A stretch of DNA of 64,000 bases. It comes from an uncultured Kushneria sp. GTDB lineage: Bacteria; Pseudomonadota; Gammaproteobacteria; Pseudomonadales; Halomonadaceae. Under the pieces are notes generated by a model, which ran no database searches, was not told the origin of the DNA, and was given only the letters and a program-made list of their open reading frames with translations. Positions 29,481 through 38,267 of the stretch are shown here, in pieces (the stretch's first letter is position 1; every line of letters begins with the position of its first letter). The DNA lies in the NCBI RefSeq assembly GCF_947497025.1, contig NZ_CANMFC010000005.1, positions 62,001 through 126,000 of the forward strand, written 5' to 3'. The position numbers and the translations under genes are program-made.

Positions 29481-30137
29481 ATGGCAATGAAGACACTGCT
29501 CAATCTCTGGAACCATCTTGAAGAGGGCCTGGTGGCCCTCTTTTTAACGGCCATGACGCTGATCACGTTTGTCTACGTGATGTTCAATAACCTCTATGTG
29601 GTGTTTTATGCCGGCGCCGACGCGTTCCCGGCGCTGGAAGCGCCGCTGTTTGCCGTGGGCGACACACTCCTGGATGTCGTCCAGGCGATGACCTGGAGCT
29701 CGGCGCTGACGCGTGCCTGCTTTGGCTGGCTGATCTTTTTGGGGATCTCCTATGGCATTCGCACCGGCGCCCATATCGGCGTCGACCTGCTGGTGCGCAC
29801 TTTCAGCGCACCGCTGCGACGTGTCTGTTCAATGCTTGTCCTGCTGATCGTGCTGGGCTACGCCGTGCTGATGATGGTGTCGAGCTATGACTGGGTCGCG
29901 GCGCTGCGTGGTGCGGGACTCGGGGCCGAGGATCTCGATGAGTTTCATATCATGCAGTGGCACATTGCGATGATCGTGCCGCTCGGATTTGCGCTGGTGA
30001 TCGTACGCCTTGTGGAGGCGTTCGTGCTGACCCTGCGCGGTGAACAAAACGGGCTGCAGATGGCGGATGAGGCCGCTGATGCACTCAAGCTGGCGAGCGA
30101 TGTCCATCCGGGCACGTCGAAGGAATCACGGCCATGA
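29481..30137 (+). CDS. dctQ: TRAP transporter small permease, DctQ family
   Basis: 218 residues with four hydrophobic helices (about 14-36, 70-92, 115-135 and 155-178), the standard small-subunit topology. Family features are WNHLEEGLVALFLTAMTLITF, FGWLIFLGISYGIRTGAHIGVDLLVR and HIMQWHIAMIVPLGFALVIVRL. The periplasmic loop between helices 1 and 2 is longer than usual. It pairs with DctM in the membrane to couple Na+ entry to substrate uptake. It lies 21 bp after dctP and overlaps dctM by 4 bp (ATGA). A start two codons later (29487) is also possible. Confidence 0.92.
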   Translation: MAMKTLLNLWNHLEEGLVALFLTAMTLITFVYVMFNNLYVVFYAGADAFPALEAPLFAVGDTLLDVVQAMTWSSALTRACFGWLIFLGISYGIRTGAHIGVDLLVRTFSAPLRRVCSMLVLLIVLGYAVLMMVSSYDWVAALRGAGLGAEDLDEFHIMQWHIAMIVPLGFALVIVRLVEAFVLTLRGEQNGLQMADEAADALKLASDVHPGTSKESRP

Positions 30138-31414
30138 CCATTGCCTTTTTGTTTATCGCCCTGTTCGTGCTGCTGTTTTTGAGCGTGCCAATCGCAATCT
30201 CGCTGGGGCTTTCGGGGGCGCTGACGATTCTGCTGTTCAGTCAGGACTCGATTCGCTCGCTGGCCATCAAGCTCTTTGAAACGTCCGAACACTACACGCT
30301 GCTGGCGATCCCGTTTTTTCTGCTCTCCGGCGCCTTCATGACCAGCGGTGGTGTGGCGCGGCGGCTGATCGATTTCGCCAACGCCTGCGTGGGCCATTTT
30401 CGCGGTGGTCTGCCGATCGCCTCGGTCATGGCCTGTGTGCTCTTTGCTGCCCTGTCGGGTTCATCACCAGCGACGGTTGCCGCGGTGGGCTCAGTGGTCA
30501 TTGCCGGCATGGTGCGTTCGGGCTACACCCAGTCGTTTGCCACCGGCATTGTCTGCAACGCCGGCACGCTGGGGATTCTGATCCCGCCGTCGATCGTGAT
30601 GGTGGTCTATGGCGCGGCGACCGAGACGTCGGTGGGCAAACTGTTCATGGCGGGTGTGGTGCCGGGCCTGATGCTGGGCCTGTTGTTGATGATTGCGATC
30701 TATATTATCGCGCGCATCAAAAAGATGCCGGCGCTGCCGCGGGTGCCCCTGAAAGAGACGCTGGTGCTGGCGCGCAAGTCCTTCTGGGGGCTGATGTTGA
30801 TCGTGATCATTCTGGGCGGTATCTACACCGGCATGTTCACCCCCACGGAAGCGGCGGCGGTAGCAGCGGTGTATGCCGCCTTCGTGGCGCTGGTGGTCTA
30901 TCGCGACATCAGCTGGCGCGAGTGCCCGAAGGTGATTCTGGAGGCGGCGAAGCTGAGCATCGTGCTGATGTTCATCATCGCCAACGCCATGCTCTTTGCC
31001 CACGTGCTCACGACCGAGCAGATTCCGCAGGCGATCACGGCCTGGGTGGTCGATCAGCAGTTCTCGCCGATTGCGTTTTTGCTGGTGGTCAACATCATCC
31101 TGCTGGTGGCGGGCAGTTTCATGGAGCCTTCAGCAATCATTCTGATTCTGGCGCCGATCCTGTTCCCGATCGCCATGCAGCTGGGCATCGACCCGGTCCA
31201 TCTGGGCATCATCATGGTGGTCAACATGGAGATCGGCATGCTCACACCGCCGACCGGACTCAACCTGTTCGTGGCCTCGGCCGTGACCGGGCAGCCCCTG
31301 ACGGCCGTTATTCGCGCCTCCAGCCCGTGGCTGTTGCTGCTGATCAGCTTCCTGATGCTGATTACCTACGTGCCGTTTATCTCGCTCGGGCTGCCCGAGT
31401 TGCTGGGCATGTAG
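30134..31414 (+). CDS. dctM: TRAP transporter large permease, DctM family
   Basis: 426 residues, about 12 membrane helices. Elevator-type transport subunit of the TRAP system. Signatures include IPFFLLSGAFMTSGGVARRLI, GGLPIASVMACVLFAALSGSSPATVAAVGSV, GTLGILIPPSIVMVVYGAATETSVG, MFTPTEAAAVAAVYA and, near the end, VVNMEIGMLTPPTGLNLFV. Length equals typical DctM (about 427). Translation is coupled to dctQ through a 4-bp overlap. A Na+-driven dicarboxylate uptake system suits a halophile. Confidence 0.95.
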   Translation: MTIAFLFIALFVLLFLSVPIAISLGLSGALTILLFSQDSIRSLAIKLFETSEHYTLLAIPFFLLSGAFMTSGGVARRLIDFANACVGHFRGGLPIASVMACVLFAALSGSSPATVAAVGSVVIAGMVRSGYTQSFATGIVCNAGTLGILIPPSIVMVVYGAATETSVGKLFMAGVVPGLMLGLLLMIAIYIIARIKKMPALPRVPLKETLVLARKSFWGLMLIVIILGGIYTGMFTPTEAAAVAAVYAAFVALVVYRDISWRECPKVILEAAKLSIVLMFIIANAMLFAHVLTTEQIPQAITAWVVDQQFSPIAFLLVVNIILLVAGSFMEPSAIILILAPILFPIAMQLGIDPVHLGIIMVVNMEIGMLTPPTGLNLFVASAVTGQPLTAVIRASSPWLLLLISFLMLITYVPFISLGLPELLGM

Positions 31415-31448
31415 GGCGTTATCGCGGTTTATTTCGATCCGTCCTCTG

Positions 31449-31490
31449 CCTGTCTGCCCCTGTGACGACTCGTCGCAGAGGGCAGACAGG
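31449..31490. repeat. Long inverted repeat between dctM and fumarase gene
   Basis: CCTGTCTGCCC (31449-31459) pairs perfectly with GGGCAGACAGG (31480-31490), and inner bases (TGACGA/TCGTCG) extend the stem. No T-run follows on either strand. It may be a terminator of an unusual kind or an mRNA-stabilising/attenuating structure. Confidence 0.6.
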
Positions 31491-31581
31491 CGTATGATGC
31501 CGGTCGCCGAGGAGCTCACTTCGACCGGATGACGCGTTCAAGGGCGCGTTGCTTGAGAATCGAAAGGAAGGAAAACGTGTC

Positions 31582-33084
31582 ATGACCGTGATTCGCCAGA
31601 ATGACCTGATCGACAGCGTCACCGACGCGCTGCAGTACATCTCCTATTACCACCCGAAGGATTTCATTGATGCCATGCATCAGGCGTATCAGCGCGAGGA
31701 AAACCCTGCCGCGCGTGATGCCATCGCTCAGATCCTGATCAACTCACGCATGTGTGCCACCGGTCATCGCCCCATCTGTCAGGATACCGGGATCGTCACC
31801 GTGTTCATCAACGTGGGCATGAACGTGCAGTGGGATGCCGACATGAGCCTGGATGACATGATCAACGAGGGGGTGCGTCGGGCCTATAACCATCCGGACA
31901 ACATTCTGCGTGCCTCGATTCTGGAAGACCCGGACGGCGCGCGTCGCAACACGAAGGACAATACGCCGGCGATCATCCATCACCGGCTGGTGCCGGGTGA
32001 TCAGGTCGAGATTCACGTGGCGGCCAAGGGCGGTGGCAGCGAGGCAAAATCGAAGTTCGCCATGCTTAATCCCTCCGACAGCGTGGTGGACTGGGTGCTC
32101 GACCAGGTGCCAAAAATGGGCGCCGGCTGGTGTCCGCCGGGCATGCTGGGCATCGGCATTGGTGGCACCGCCGAACAGGCGATGAAGATGGCCAAGGAGT
32201 CGCTGCTCGAGCCGATCGACATTCAGGCGCTTCAGGACCGCGGCGCCTCAAATCGGGCCGAGGAGCTGCGCCTGGAGCTTTTTGACAGGGTCAATCGCCT
32301 CGGCATCGGCGCTCAGGGGCTGGGCGGTCTGACCACGGTACTGGACATCAAGGTCAAGGACTGCCCGACCCATGCGGCCAACAAGCCCGTAGCGATTATC
32401 CCCAACTGTGCGGCCACCCGACACGTGCACTTTCATCTCGACGGCAGCGGCCCGGCGACCCTGCCGGTGCCTGAAATTGACGACTGGCCGGAGATTGCCT
32501 GGGAGGCGGGCGAGGGCGTCAAGCGCGTCAACCTGGACGCCATTACCCCCGAAGAGGTCGCCACCTGGTCACCGGGTGACACGCTGCTGCTCTCCGGCAA
32601 GCTCCTGACCGGACGTGACGCGGCGCACAAGCGTATGGTCGACATGATTTCGAAGGGCGAGCCGCTGCCGGTCGATCTCAAGGGCCGCTTTATCTACTAC
32701 GTCGGGCCGGTCGACCCGATGGCTGGCGAGGTCGTGGGGCCGGCTGGTCCCACCACCGCCACGCGCATGGACAAGTTTACCCGCACCATTCTGGAAGAGA
32801 CCGGGCTGCTGGGCATGGTGGGCAAGTCCGAGCGTGGTCAGATCGCCATCGAGGCGATCCGCGACAACGGCGCAGCCTATCTGATGGCGGTGGGCGGCGC
32901 GGCCTATCTGGTGGCGCAGGCGATCAAGGGATCGAAGGTGCTGGCCTTTGAAGATCTCGGCATGGAGGCGATCTACGAGTTTGACGTCAAGGACATGCCG
33001 GTGACGGTCGCGGTCGATACCCGTGGGGACAGCGTGCACACCCAGGGGCCGGCGAAATGGCAGGAGATCATCGCGCGTCGTTGA
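31582..33084 (+). CDS. Class I fumarate hydratase (iron-sulfur fumarase)
   Basis: 500 residues. Oxygen-sensitive [4Fe-4S] fumarase that interconverts fumarate and L-malate. The N-terminal alpha-type part has RMCATGHRPICQDTGIVTVF with a cluster Cys, then KGGGSEAKSKFAMLNPSDSV, GWCPPGMLGIGIGGTAEQA and IIPNCAATRHVHFHLDGSG. The beta-type part has LLSGKLLTGRDAAHKRM and YYVGPVDPMAGEVVGPAGPTT. It is the single-chain FumA/FumB arrangement, somewhat shorter than the E. coli enzyme (548). The start at 31582 has GGAAGG upstream; the frame opens at 31549. Placement after dctPQM suggests co-use in dicarboxylate catabolism, though a large hairpin separates the two. Confidence 0.95.
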   Translation: MTVIRQNDLIDSVTDALQYISYYHPKDFIDAMHQAYQREENPAARDAIAQILINSRMCATGHRPICQDTGIVTVFINVGMNVQWDADMSLDDMINEGVRRAYNHPDNILRASILEDPDGARRNTKDNTPAIIHHRLVPGDQVEIHVAAKGGGSEAKSKFAMLNPSDSVVDWVLDQVPKMGAGWCPPGMLGIGIGGTAEQAMKMAKESLLEPIDIQALQDRGASNRAEELRLELFDRVNRLGIGAQGLGGLTTVLDIKVKDCPTHAANKPVAIIPNCAATRHVHFHLDGSGPATLPVPEIDDWPEIAWEAGEGVKRVNLDAITPEEVATWSPGDTLLLSGKLLTGRDAAHKRMVDMISKGEPLPVDLKGRFIYYVGPVDPMAGEVVGPAGPTTATRMDKFTRTILEETGLLGMVGKSERGQIAIEAIRDNGAAYLMAVGGAAYLVAQAIKGSKVLAFEDLGMEAIYEFDVKDMPVTVAVDTRGDSVHTQGPAKWQEIIARR

Positions 33085-33112
33085 GCCCGCCACCGGTGTG
33101 ATCGATCATGCC

Positions 33113-33137
33113 GCGCCGCTCCTTTCAGGGGCGGCGC
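33113..33137 (+). terminator. Probable terminator of fumarase gene
   Basis: GCGCCGCTCC-tttca-GGGGCGGCGC, 28 bp after the stop: a 10-bp stem with one G-T pair. No U-run follows, so confidence is modest. Confidence 0.45.
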
Positions 33138-33260
33138 TGTCGTATGGAAGACAACCCGGCACCTGCCTTCGTCTCGGGGATTGATCCGGCGGGCTTAACG
33201 CGTCCGGGTGACGATGGTCTAATGACGTCCTTTCCCTTTTACCATTCAAGCGAGGCAACC

Positions 33261-33677
33261 ATGGCCGGTCATCACGGCAACAATCAGGACCCGAGTGCAG
33301 CTCTGGGGTTCATGGGACGACTCAGTGGCGCCATGGTCGCACCGGTGGCGGTCTATATGCTGTTGTGGCAGCTCGGGCTGCGGCTGGTCCACGAGTTCTC
33401 GGGCTCCGCGCAGCAGGGGACGAGAATCAGCATCCTGTCCGTCGCCATCCCGGCGCTGGGCGTGCTGGCCGCGGTGTTTATCGCCGGTCGCCGCTCCGGC
33501 GCTCTGATCGGGGGCGCGGTGATGATGCTGTTCTTTTTGTACCTCTATCTCTCCTCGGCGGCGACGCTCGAGTGGGGGCCGCCGCTTCTGACCCTGCTGG
33601 GGGTGGGGATCGCTGCTGTCCTGGCCCGTTGGTGCCCAACCATGGGCGAGGAGCTTTTCGATGCCCTGCGACGCTGA
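33261..33677 (+). CDS. Small hypothetical membrane protein
   Basis: 138 residues, family not recognised. A polar N-terminus (MAGHHGNNQDPSAALG) is followed by four hydrophobic stretches (about 20-42, 55-75, 78-98 and 103-122), with a charged loop LVHEFSGSAQQGTR between the first two. It ends MGEELFDALRR. The ATG at 33261 has GAGG five bases upstream; an in-frame open frame to 33108 covers the fumarase hairpin and is not supported. Not obviously linked in function to either neighbour. Confidence 0.7.
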   Translation: MAGHHGNNQDPSAALGFMGRLSGAMVAPVAVYMLLWQLGLRLVHEFSGSAQQGTRISILSVAIPALGVLAAVFIAGRRSGALIGGAVMMLFFLYLYLSSAATLEWGPPLLTLLGVGIAAVLARWCPTMGEELFDALRR

Positions 33678-33773
33678 ACGGGGTCTGATCTGTGCTGCGG
33701 TGACATTATCCCCTGGTCTATAGACTTAGGTCTGATTCCGGGGGGGGTCCCCTCCTGTAAGATGCCTCGGGCC

Positions 33774-33787
33774 ATAACGTTCGTTAT
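33774..33787. promoter_or_regulatory. Candidate operator upstream of gntP/idn operon
   Basis: 14-bp dyad ATAACG-tt-CGTTAT, 31 bp before the gntP start. It is well placed for a repressor of the sugar-acid operon. No regulator gene is adjacent, so the protein is unknown. Confidence 0.4.
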
Positions 33788-33817
33788 TGGCAGGGGTTCG
33801 TTCAAGGGGACACAAAA

Positions 33818-35197
33818 ATGGATGGTTGGACACAGACAATGACGGCCGGCCCCCTGCTGGGGATCGCGGCGGCAGCCATCGCGGCGCTGCTGATACTGGT
33901 CATTCGTTTCAAGCTGCACGCCTTTCTGGCGCTGATTCTGGTGAGCCTGATCACGGCCTTTGCCACCGGCATTCCGGTTAACCAGATCGTGCCGACGCTG
34001 GTCAATAACTTCGGCAAGACCCTGGGCGCTGTTGCCCTGCTGGTGGGCCTCGGTGCGATGCTGGGGCGGCTGGTCGAAAACTCCGGTGGCGCACGCGTAC
34101 TGGCCGATCGCATGATCGAGCTGTTCGGTGAAAAGCGTGCACCGCTGGCGCTCGGGATGGCGTCGCTTTTGATGGGCTTCCCGATCTTTTTTGATGCCGG
34201 CCTGATCGTGATGCTGCCGATCGTCTTCGCCGTGGCGCGTCGCCTGGGTGGGCCGATTCTGTTGTACGCCATTCCGACAGCTGCGGCCTTCTCCGTCATG
34301 CATGTGTTTGTCCCGCCGCATCCGGGGCCGGTCACCGCATCAGAGCTTTATGGTGCCAACCTGGGGCTTTTGATGCTGGCCGGTCTCGTGATCATCCTGC
34401 CCATGTGGTATCTCTCCGGCTATCTGTGGGGCAAATTCTGCGCCAAACACTACAGCTTTCAGCTGGCCGAGAGTTTCTTTGGCGGTGTCGACGATGACGA
34501 GGTCAAAAATCCGCCGTCGGTCGGAACCGTCATCGGAATGCTGTTGTTGCCGCTGGTGTTGATCTTCATGAATACCGGGCTGGATTTTCTGCGCGCGGCC
34601 GGCATGGCCGATGCCGACCAGACCTGGTTTCAGGTGCTGTCGACGCTGGGCAGCACGCCGATTGCGCTGCTGATTTCGGTGCTGGTGGCCGCCATCGTGC
34701 TGGGCACGCGTCGCGGCGAAAACGGCAGTGCCATCGAAAAGATTCTTGAAAGCTCGCTGGGGCCGATCTGCTCGGTGGTATTGATCACCGGTGCCGGCGG
34801 CATGTTCGGCGGGGTGCTGCGCGCCTCGGGCATTGGCGATGCGCTGGCAGACTCGCTGGGTGATCTCGGGTTGCCGGTGATTCTGGCTGCCTATGTGGTG
34901 GCAGTGGTCATGCGTCTGGCCCAGGGCTCGGCCACCGTAGCGCTGGTAACGGCAGCCGGTCTCATGGCGCCCGCTGTGGCCACGGGTGATTACAGCACCA
35001 TGCAGGTCATTGCGGTAACGCTGGCCACGGCTGCCGGCTCCGTCTTTGCCGGTCACGTCAACGATTCGGGCTTCTGGCTGGTCGGACGTCTTCTGGGCAT
35101 GGATGTGCGCACCACGCTCAAGACCTGGACCGTTCAGCAGACCATCGAGTCCCTGGTCGGTTTCGTGCTGGCCTACATCATGTTCATTATCTTCTAA
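33818..35197 (+). CDS. GntP family gluconate/idonate:H+ symporter (copy 1)
   Basis: 459 residues, about 12-14 membrane helices. GntP-family permeases import gluconate, idonate or related sugar acids with protons. Typical sequence includes PLLGIAAAAIAALLILVIRFKLHAF, GIPVNQIVPTLVNNFGKTLG, MASLLMGFPIFFDAGLIVMLP, HVFVPPHPGPVTASELYGANLG, VLITGAGGMFGGVLRASGIGDAL and HVNDSGFWLVGRLLGMD. AGGGG lies upstream of the ATG. It leads an operon with gluconate 5-dehydrogenase (11 bp later) and idonate 5-dehydrogenase, an arrangement like idnT-O-D of E. coli, so L-idonate or 5-ketogluconate is the likely substrate. A close paralogue is at 39481. Confidence 0.92.
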   Translation: MDGWTQTMTAGPLLGIAAAAIAALLILVIRFKLHAFLALILVSLITAFATGIPVNQIVPTLVNNFGKTLGAVALLVGLGAMLGRLVENSGGARVLADRMIELFGEKRAPLALGMASLLMGFPIFFDAGLIVMLPIVFAVARRLGGPILLYAIPTAAAFSVMHVFVPPHPGPVTASELYGANLGLLMLAGLVIILPMWYLSGYLWGKFCAKHYSFQLAESFFGGVDDDEVKNPPSVGTVIGMLLLPLVLIFMNTGLDFLRAAGMADADQTWFQVLSTLGSTPIALLISVLVAAIVLGTRRGENGSAIEKILESSLGPICSVVLITGAGGMFGGVLRASGIGDALADSLGDLGLPVILAAYVVAVVMRLAQGSATVALVTAAGLMAPAVATGDYSTMQVIAVTLATAAGSVFAGHVNDSGFWLVGRLLGMDVRTTLKTWTVQQTIESLVGFVLAYIMFIIF

Positions 35198-35208
35198 AGG
35201 ACGTTTTC

Positions 35209-35979
35209 ATGGCGGTTAACCCGTTTGATATCAAGGGAAAGCTGGCGCTGATCACCGGCTCCTCACGTGGTCTGGGCTTTGCTCTGGCCCAGGGCCTTGC
35301 CGAGCAGGGCGCCCGCGTCATCATTCACGGGCGCAGTGAAGACACGGTTCAAAAGGCGGTGCAGGCCATTGTGGAGGCCACCGGTGCCGAGGCGTTCGGC
35401 GTGACCTTTGACGTCACTCGCAGCGACGAGGTCAAAACGGCGTTGACCGGTCTGGTCGAGACCCACGGCGTGCCGGAAATTCTGGTTAATAACGCCGGCC
35501 TTCAGCGCCGCGCGCCCTTTGCCGAGTTCGAGCCCGACGACTGGGATGCGGTGATTGCCACCAACCTGTCGAGCACGTTCTATGTGGCCAACGCACTGGC
35601 GCGTCACATGTCCGAGCGCGGTCACGGCAAGATCGTCAATATCGGGTCGGTGCAGTCGATGCTGGCTCGCCAGACGATCGCGCCCTATTCGGCGTCCAAG
35701 GGCGGTGTGGTAATGCTGACCAAGGGCATGGCGGCGGATCTGGCACGCTTTAACATCCAGGTCAACTGCATCTCGCCGGGCTATTTCAAGACCGACATGA
35801 ATACGGCGCTGTGGCAGGACGAAGCCTTCAACAGCTGGGTCGAATCACGTACGCCGGCTCAGCGCTGGGGCAACGTCCAGGAGCTGGTCGGCACGCTGCT
35901 CTATCTCTGCTCGGATGCCTCAAGCTTTGTCTCGGGGCAGAACATTTTCGTGGATGGCGGCATGACCTCGGTGGTCTGA
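35209..35979 (+). CDS. idnO: Gluconate 5-dehydrogenase (SDR)
   Basis: 256 residues. Classical short-chain dehydrogenase that interconverts 5-keto-D-gluconate and D-gluconate. The cofactor motif is TGSSRGLGFALA with HGRSEDT after strand 2, which favours NADP(H). NNAGLQRRAPFAEFEPDDWDAVI is a signature of the Ga5DH/IdnO group. The catalytic Ser and Tyr-x3-Lys are in NIGSVQSMLARQTIAPYSASKGGV. FVSGQNIFVDGGMTSVV closes the protein. In the idonate route it takes the ketone produced by IdnD to gluconate. Confidence 0.92.
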   Translation: MAVNPFDIKGKLALITGSSRGLGFALAQGLAEQGARVIIHGRSEDTVQKAVQAIVEATGAEAFGVTFDVTRSDEVKTALTGLVETHGVPEILVNNAGLQRRAPFAEFEPDDWDAVIATNLSSTFYVANALARHMSERGHGKIVNIGSVQSMLARQTIAPYSASKGGVVMLTKGMAADLARFNIQVNCISPGYFKTDMNTALWQDEAFNSWVESRTPAQRWGNVQELVGTLLYLCSDASSFVSGQNIFVDGGMTSVV

Positions 35980-36055
35980 GCCTTTTGAACAGGGGCCGCG
36001 GGGCCCTTGCGCTGTCTGCGTCTTCCCATTTTTGGGCATGCAACGGAGCATGACA

Positions 36056-37072
36056 ATGAAAGCACTGGTCATTCATGGCAAACAGGACCTGCGCGAGCAG
36101 GAGTGGGCCACGCCCGAGCCGCAGGACGGGCAGGTGCGGGTACGCATTGCCTGGGGCGGTATCTGTGGCTCCGATCTGCACTACTACTTTGAGGGGGCCA
36201 ACGGCGCCTTTGTTGTCCGCGAGCCGCTGATCCCGGGTCACGAACTCTCGGGCACCGTCGATCTGGACCCTTCCGGTGAGCTGGCCCCGGGCACGCCGGT
36301 GACCTTCCACCCGGCGACCTTTGGCGAGTGCCAGCCGGGCCTTGAAGAGTTGCCGCATCTGTGGCCAAAGGGTGCCTATCTGGGTTCGGCATCCACCACG
36401 CCCCATACCCAGGGCGGCATGAGTGAATATCTGGTGGTGACGCGAGGCATGATTCGCGTGCTGCCCGAAGGCCTCTCGCTCAAGCGTGCCGCGCTGACCG
36501 AGCCGCTGGCCGTGGCCCTGCACGGTATTAACGTGGCCGGCGGTGTGGAAGGCAAACGGGTGCTGGTCTGTGGCTCCGGCCCGATCGGACTTTTGACGGC
36601 CGCGGCAGCACTGGCAAAGGGCGCGCGCGAAGTCACCGCCACGGACGTGTTTGAGGGCCCGCTTGAGCGCGCTCGCGCACTGGGTGTGCATCACACCATT
36701 CGCATCGGTGAGCAGACGCCCGACGCTGAAGCCTATGATGTGGCGCTGGAGTGCTCCGGCGTGCCGGCTTCGATCGACACCGCCATTCGCGCCGTGCGTC
36801 GGGCCGGTGTCATCGCCCAGATCGGCATGATGGGTGCCGGTGCCCAGCCGCTGGAGCTTGCCATGCTGATTTCAAAAGAGATCCAGCTGCGCGGCTGCTT
36901 CCGTTTCAACCAGGAAGTGGATGAGGCCATCGAGCTGCTGACCCGTGATGAGCGCTTTGACCAGGTCATCACCCACGAAGTGCCGGCCGACCAGGCCGTG
37001 GAAGCCTTTGCCACGGCGAAGGATGCTCAGGTCTCCGGCAAGGTGCTGGTGCGTCTCTGGCCGCAGGACTGA
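36056..37072 (+). CDS. idnD: L-idonate 5-dehydrogenase (zinc alcohol dehydrogenase family)
   Basis: 338 residues. Medium-chain dehydrogenase, predicted to oxidise L-idonate to 5-keto-D-gluconate. The catalytic zinc ligands are in WGGICGSDLHYYFEGANG (Cys) and PLIPGHELSGTVD (His-Glu). The second, structural four-Cys zinc lobe is replaced by an atypical stretch with a single Cys (FGECQPGLEELPHL), as seen in IdnD proteins. The Rossmann motif is VLVCGSGPIGLLTAAAALAKGA. The start at 36056 (MKALVIHGKQ) has GGAG seven bases upstream; other in-frame ATGs at 36032 and 36050 are less well spaced. Downstream of idnO in the same operon. Confidence 0.9.
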   Translation: MKALVIHGKQDLREQEWATPEPQDGQVRVRIAWGGICGSDLHYYFEGANGAFVVREPLIPGHELSGTVDLDPSGELAPGTPVTFHPATFGECQPGLEELPHLWPKGAYLGSASTTPHTQGGMSEYLVVTRGMIRVLPEGLSLKRAALTEPLAVALHGINVAGGVEGKRVLVCGSGPIGLLTAAAALAKGAREVTATDVFEGPLERARALGVHHTIRIGEQTPDAEAYDVALECSGVPASIDTAIRAVRRAGVIAQIGMMGAGAQPLELAMLISKEIQLRGCFRFNQEVDEAIELLTRDERFDQVITHEVPADQAVEAFATAKDAQVSGKVLVRLWPQD

Positions 37073-37108
37073 GGCACTGACGAATGTCCGTTGCGCAGGA
37101 GGCAAGAA

Positions 37109-38077
37109 ATGCACATTGTCATTACCGATTGTGATCATGAAAGCGTCGAGATTGAGCGCGAGTGTGTTGATGCTGCCGGCGGTCGTCTGACGCTGTGTCA
37201 GGACGCAACACCCGAGGGCATCATCAAAAATGCCCGTGATGCCCAGGGGCTGATCGTGCAGTACGGACAGATTACCGCCGAGGTGCTGGCGGCGCTGCCT
37301 GAGCTGCGCGTGGTGTCACGCTACGGGGTCGGGGTAGATACCGTGGATGTCGAGGCGGCCACCCGCCATGGTGTGGCAGTGTGCAACGTGCCGGACTATG
37401 GCACCGAGGCGGTGTCTGACCACGCCATCATGCTCTCGCTTGCCGTGCTGCGTGACGTGACAGGTCTTGATCGGCGTCTGCGTCAGGGGCAGCCTTCTCT
37501 GGCGCCGGCGCAGCCGATCTTTCAGCTGCGCGGGCGGCGTTTCGGCGTCATCGGCGCAGGGGCCATCGGCATGGCCACAGCGCGCAAGGCCGCAGGTCTG
37601 GGCTTTGAGGTCGTGCTGTGCGATCCGCGTCTGAGCCCGGGGGAGACCACGGGTGATGGCTGGGCGGTGGTGTCATTCGAGGAGCTGCTGGCCTCGTCGC
37701 AGGTGGTATCGCTGCATCTGCCGCTGATCGAGCAGACGCATCACCTGATCAATGCCGATGCGCTTGCCACGATGCGCCCGGATGCCATCCTGATCAACAC
37801 CGCGCGCGGTGGGGTGGTGGATACCGACGCGCTGGTCGAGGCGCTAAAGGCGGGTCGGATCTTCGGCGCCGGGCTTGATGTGCTCGAAGAGGAGCCGCTG
37901 GCCGCAGGACATCCGTTGACCCGATTCGAGCGCGTGATTCTCACCCCGCACGCCGGATTTTATACCGAGGAGTCCTACGCCGAGCTCAAGGCGCGCACGG
38001 CGCAAAACGCCGTGGATGTCGTGGCCGGCAGACGCCCGCGCAATATTCTGAACCCTGAGGTACTGGCGCAACCCTGA
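37109..38077 (+). CDS. D-isomer-specific 2-hydroxyacid dehydrogenase (CtBP-like)
   Basis: 322 residues. NAD-dependent dehydrogenase of the C-terminal-binding-protein/phosphoglycerate-dehydrogenase group. The substrate-side motif is LRVVSRYGVGVDTVDVEAATRHGV, the NAD fingerprint FGVIGAGAIGMATARKA, followed by LINTARGGVVDTDALVEAL (catalytic Arg) and DVLEEEPLAAGHPL (Glu), with the catalytic His in LTPHAGFYTEES. The ATG at 37109 follows AGGAGG. It is the last gene of the gntP-idnO-idnD unit before a strong terminator. It may reduce a keto-gluconate or a hydroxypyruvate-like product; the substrate is not readable. Confidence 0.88.
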   Translation: MHIVITDCDHESVEIERECVDAAGGRLTLCQDATPEGIIKNARDAQGLIVQYGQITAEVLAALPELRVVSRYGVGVDTVDVEAATRHGVAVCNVPDYGTEAVSDHAIMLSLAVLRDVTGLDRRLRQGQPSLAPAQPIFQLRGRRFGVIGAGAIGMATARKAAGLGFEVVLCDPRLSPGETTGDGWAVVSFEELLASSQVVSLHLPLIEQTHHLINADALATMRPDAILINTARGGVVDTDALVEALKAGRIFGAGLDVLEEEPLAAGHPLTRFERVILTPHAGFYTEESYAELKARTAQNAVDVVAGRRPRNILNPEVLAQP

Positions 38078-38114
38078 CGTGCCGGCTCGATGGTTCTCCC
38101 CTGGGTTGTTGATC

Positions 38115-38147
38115 GCGGAGAAGCGCCTGGCGCTTCTCCGCTTTTTT
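38115..38147 (+). terminator. Rho-independent terminator of idn operon
   Basis: GCGGAGAAGCG-cctgg-CGCTTCTCCGC followed by TTTTTT, 37 bp after the dehydrogenase stop. Confidence 0.93.
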
Positions 38148-38267
38148 ATGTTCCTCACCAATCACATCGATAACTTGCCAGATGCTCAATCCTTGCCATG
38201 CTGTTAGCCGGCTAATTGAAAGGATGGCCGAGTGAATCAGTCGTAATCGAGTTGAGGAGGGCGCTTC

